A stretch of DNA of 64,000 bases from Caballeronia telluris (GTDB lineage: Bacteria; Pseudomonadota; Gammaproteobacteria; Burkholderiales; Burkholderiaceae), in assembly GCF_001544495.1 (NCBI RefSeq), contig NZ_FCNZ02000009.1, forward strand, positions 62,001-126,000, in the 5' to 3' direction. Below the pieces are notes generated by a model. It was given only the letters and a program-made list of their open reading frames with translations, ran no database searches and was not told the origin of the DNA. Both the position numbers and the translations under genes were made by a program. Below, piece after piece: positions 62,530 through 64,000 of the stretch. Every line of letters begins with the position of its first letter. Position 1 is the first letter of the stretch.

Positions 62530-63486
62530 TTACTGCGGCAATGCCAGCCCGCGCGGCAAGGGGAAGGAAATCGTTTCCTCGATGCCCTCGAGCGGCCGCA
62601 CGCTCGACACGCCGAGTTCGCGCAACCGCGCAATCACCGCCTGCGCGAGCACTTCCGGCGCGGACGCGCCCGCCGTGACGCCGATGCGCTTCTTGCCTTC
62701 GACCCATTTCGGATCGATCTGCGTCGGCGAATCGACCATGTAGGCCGGGATGCCGCGCTTTTCGGCCACTTCGCGCAGACGGCTCGAATTCGAGCTGTTC
62801 GGGCTGCCGACCACGATCACCACGTCGCACTGCGGCGCGAGAAACTTCACCGCGTCCTGGCGATTCTGCGTCGCGTAGCAAATGTCCTGCTTCTTCGGCT
62901 CCTTCACCGCCGGATAACGCGTTTTCAGCGCGTCGATGATGGCCGAGGCGTCGTCGACGGAAAGCGTCGTCTGCGTCACGTAGGCGATGCGCTCGGGATT
63001 CGGCAACGCGAGCGCCATGACGTCCTCGATATCTTCGACCAGATGCATGCCCTCGCCCGACTGCCCCATCGTGCCTTCCACTTCCGGATGGCCCTTGTGG
63101 CCGATCATCACGATATCGAAGCCTTCCTGGCGCATCTTCGCGACTTCCATGTGGACCTTGGTCACGAGCGGACAGGTGGCATCGAACACGCGCAGGCCGC
63201 GCGTTTCGGCTTCCGCCCGAACCGCCTTCGACACGCCGTGCGCGCTGAAGATCAGCGTGCTGCCGGACGGCACGTCCGCGAGGTCCTCGATGAAGATTGC
63301 GCCCTTCTTGCGCAGATCCTCGACGACATAGGCGTTGTGCACGATTTCGTGTCGCACGTAGATGGGCGCGCCGAACAGCTTGATCGCGCGCTCGACGATT
63401 TCGATTGCGCGATCGACGCCCGCGCAGAACCCGCGCGGCTGCGCGAGGAGGATTTCGACATCGGTCAGGGTGTCAGCGAGGCTCAT
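62530..63486 (-). CDS. ispH: 4-hydroxy-3-methylbut-2-enyl diphosphate reductase
   Basis: The 318-residue 4Fe-4S enzyme catalyses the last step of the MEP isoprenoid pathway. The three cluster cysteines are in [11 protein letters not shown] (about 19), [10 protein letters not shown] (about 103) and a third near 204 (the [13 protein letters not shown] region). The HGV and TQTTLSVDD stretches are typical. It lies 2 nt after the FKBP gene, an order conserved in proteobacteria. Confidence 0.96.
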   Translation of the reverse strand: MSLADTLTDVEILLAQPRGFCAGVDRAIEIVERAIKLFGAPIYVRHEIVHNAYVVEDLRKKGAIFIEDLADVPSGSTLIFSAHGVSKAVRAEAETRGLRVFDATCPLVTKVHMEVAKMRQEGFDIVMIGHKGHPEVEGTMGQSGEGMHLVEDIEDVMALALPNPERIAYVTQTTLSVDDASAIIDALKTRYPAVKEPKKQDICYATQNRQDAVKFLAPQCDVVIVVGSPNSSNSSRLREVAEKRGIPAYMVDSPTQIDPKWVEGKKRIGVTAGASAPEVLAQAVIARLRELGVSSVRPLEGIEETISFPLPRGLALPQ

Positions 63487-63488
63487 GG

Positions 63489-63944
63489 CTACAGAATTCC
63501 GATGATTTTCACTTCAAACGCCAGCGCCTGGCCGGCAAGCGGGTGGTTGAAATCGAACAGCGCCGAGGTTTCGCCCACTTCCTTCAGCACGCCCGCATAG
63601 CGGCCGCCGCCCGGCGCATTGAATTCGACGAGATCGCCCGGAGAAAAATCCTCGTTGATCATGCTGTTTTCGCGCAGCGTCGCGAGCGACACGCGCTGGA
63701 GCAGCTCGGGATTTCGGGGACCGAACGCCTGCTCCGGCGTTAGCTGAAAGGTCGAATGGTGGCCGACCTTCAGGCCGAGCAGAATGTCTTCGAGCGGCGG
63801 CGCGAGCTGGCCTGCGCCGAGCAGGAGCGTCGCGGGCTTGTCGGTGAAGGTGTTGACGATGTCGGCGCCATCGGCCAGCGCGAGCCGGTAGTGAAGCGTG
63901 ACGTGCGAACCGGGTTTCACCTCGGAGATATCGATGATGCTCAT
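63489..63944 (-). CDS. FKBP-type peptidyl-prolyl isomerase (SlpA-like)
   Basis: The 151-residue protein has an FKBP fold with insert-in-flap domain: [41 protein letters not shown] and [13 protein letters not shown]. It resembles FkpB/SlpA, a cytosolic isomerase and chaperone usually encoded before ispH, as here. The ATG at 63944 directly precedes the domain. The remaining 56 nt to the window end show no further gene. Confidence 0.92.
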   Translation of the reverse strand: MSIIDISEVKPGSHVTLHYRLALADGADIVNTFTDKPATLLLGAGQLAPPLEDILLGLKVGHHSTFQLTPEQAFGPRNPELLQRVSLATLRENSMINEDFSPGDLVEFNAPGGGRYAGVLKEVGETSALFDFNHPLAGQALAFEVKIIGIL

Positions 63945-64000
63945 GTGTATTGGATGTAACCGAACAGTCAGAGACGGCGCGCGCGCAATATTCGCCGCGA

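Overview
The window is about 64 kb of GC-rich chromosomal DNA from a member of the Burkholderiaceae, most like Paraburkholderia or Caballeronia. This rests on gene content and order: dcd-apbC-metG, tamA/tamB, a DUF3460 gene followed by scpA-panC-panD, zapB-like/zapA/6S RNA, ilvD followed by DUF2486-holC-pepA and divergent lptFG, and a cysI-DUF934-cysHDN operon. It is mostly core genome. No transposase, integrase, CRISPR array or prophage was recognised.

Region by region: 1-5.7 kb holds dcd (cut by the window edge), a SodC-like lipoprotein that has lost most metal ligands, the Fe-S carrier apbC, an OmpA-type lipoprotein and metG. 5.7-11.6 kb is the tamA-tamB outer-membrane assembly pair. 12.1-15.7 kb carries DUF3460, scpA, panC, panD, an orphan ParA and a PaaI-type thioesterase. 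15.8-27.2 kb is a cobalamin locus: cobQ, a cobU-cbiB-cobD-btuF operon, and facing it a btuB-btuC-btuD-cobT-cobS-cobC operon under a cobalamin riboswitch. The two operons meet stop codon to stop codon. 27.4-38.6 kb holds zapB-like/zapA with 6S RNA, an EVE protein, a SIMPL protein, lgt, a LysR regulator divergent from ilvD, DUF2486, holC, pepA, lptF and lptG. 38.6-47.5 kb is assimilatory sulfate reduction (cysI, DUF934, cysH, cysD, cysN) with siroheme supply (uroporphyrinogen methyltransferase, CbiX) and a CysB-type regulator.

47.6-50.4 kb is the least ordinary stretch. A tRNA-Leu(CAA) gene is followed by small overlapping reading frames, two nested inverted repeats and a zinc-ribbon membrane protein. 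50.5-56.9 kb has a beta-propeller-type lipoprotein, rsuA, a 58-residue membrane protein, an SDR-family enzyme, a ferredoxin-reductase and argD with a GNAT gene. 57-62.1 kb is a complete branched-chain amino acid ABC transporter (livK-H-M-G-F), followed by ispH and an FKBP-type isomerase.

The most interesting signal is the argD leader. A promoter is placed so that transcription would start at or near the ATG of a 16-codon ORF with four consecutive Arg codons. That ORF is followed by mutually exclusive antiterminator and terminator hairpins, which is the layout of an arginine-sensing ribosome-mediated attenuator. The cysI 5' leader shows a related arrangement: a small ORF and alternative pairing segments, but no terminator U-tract. 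All calls come from reading the sequence and from family knowledge; no database search was run.
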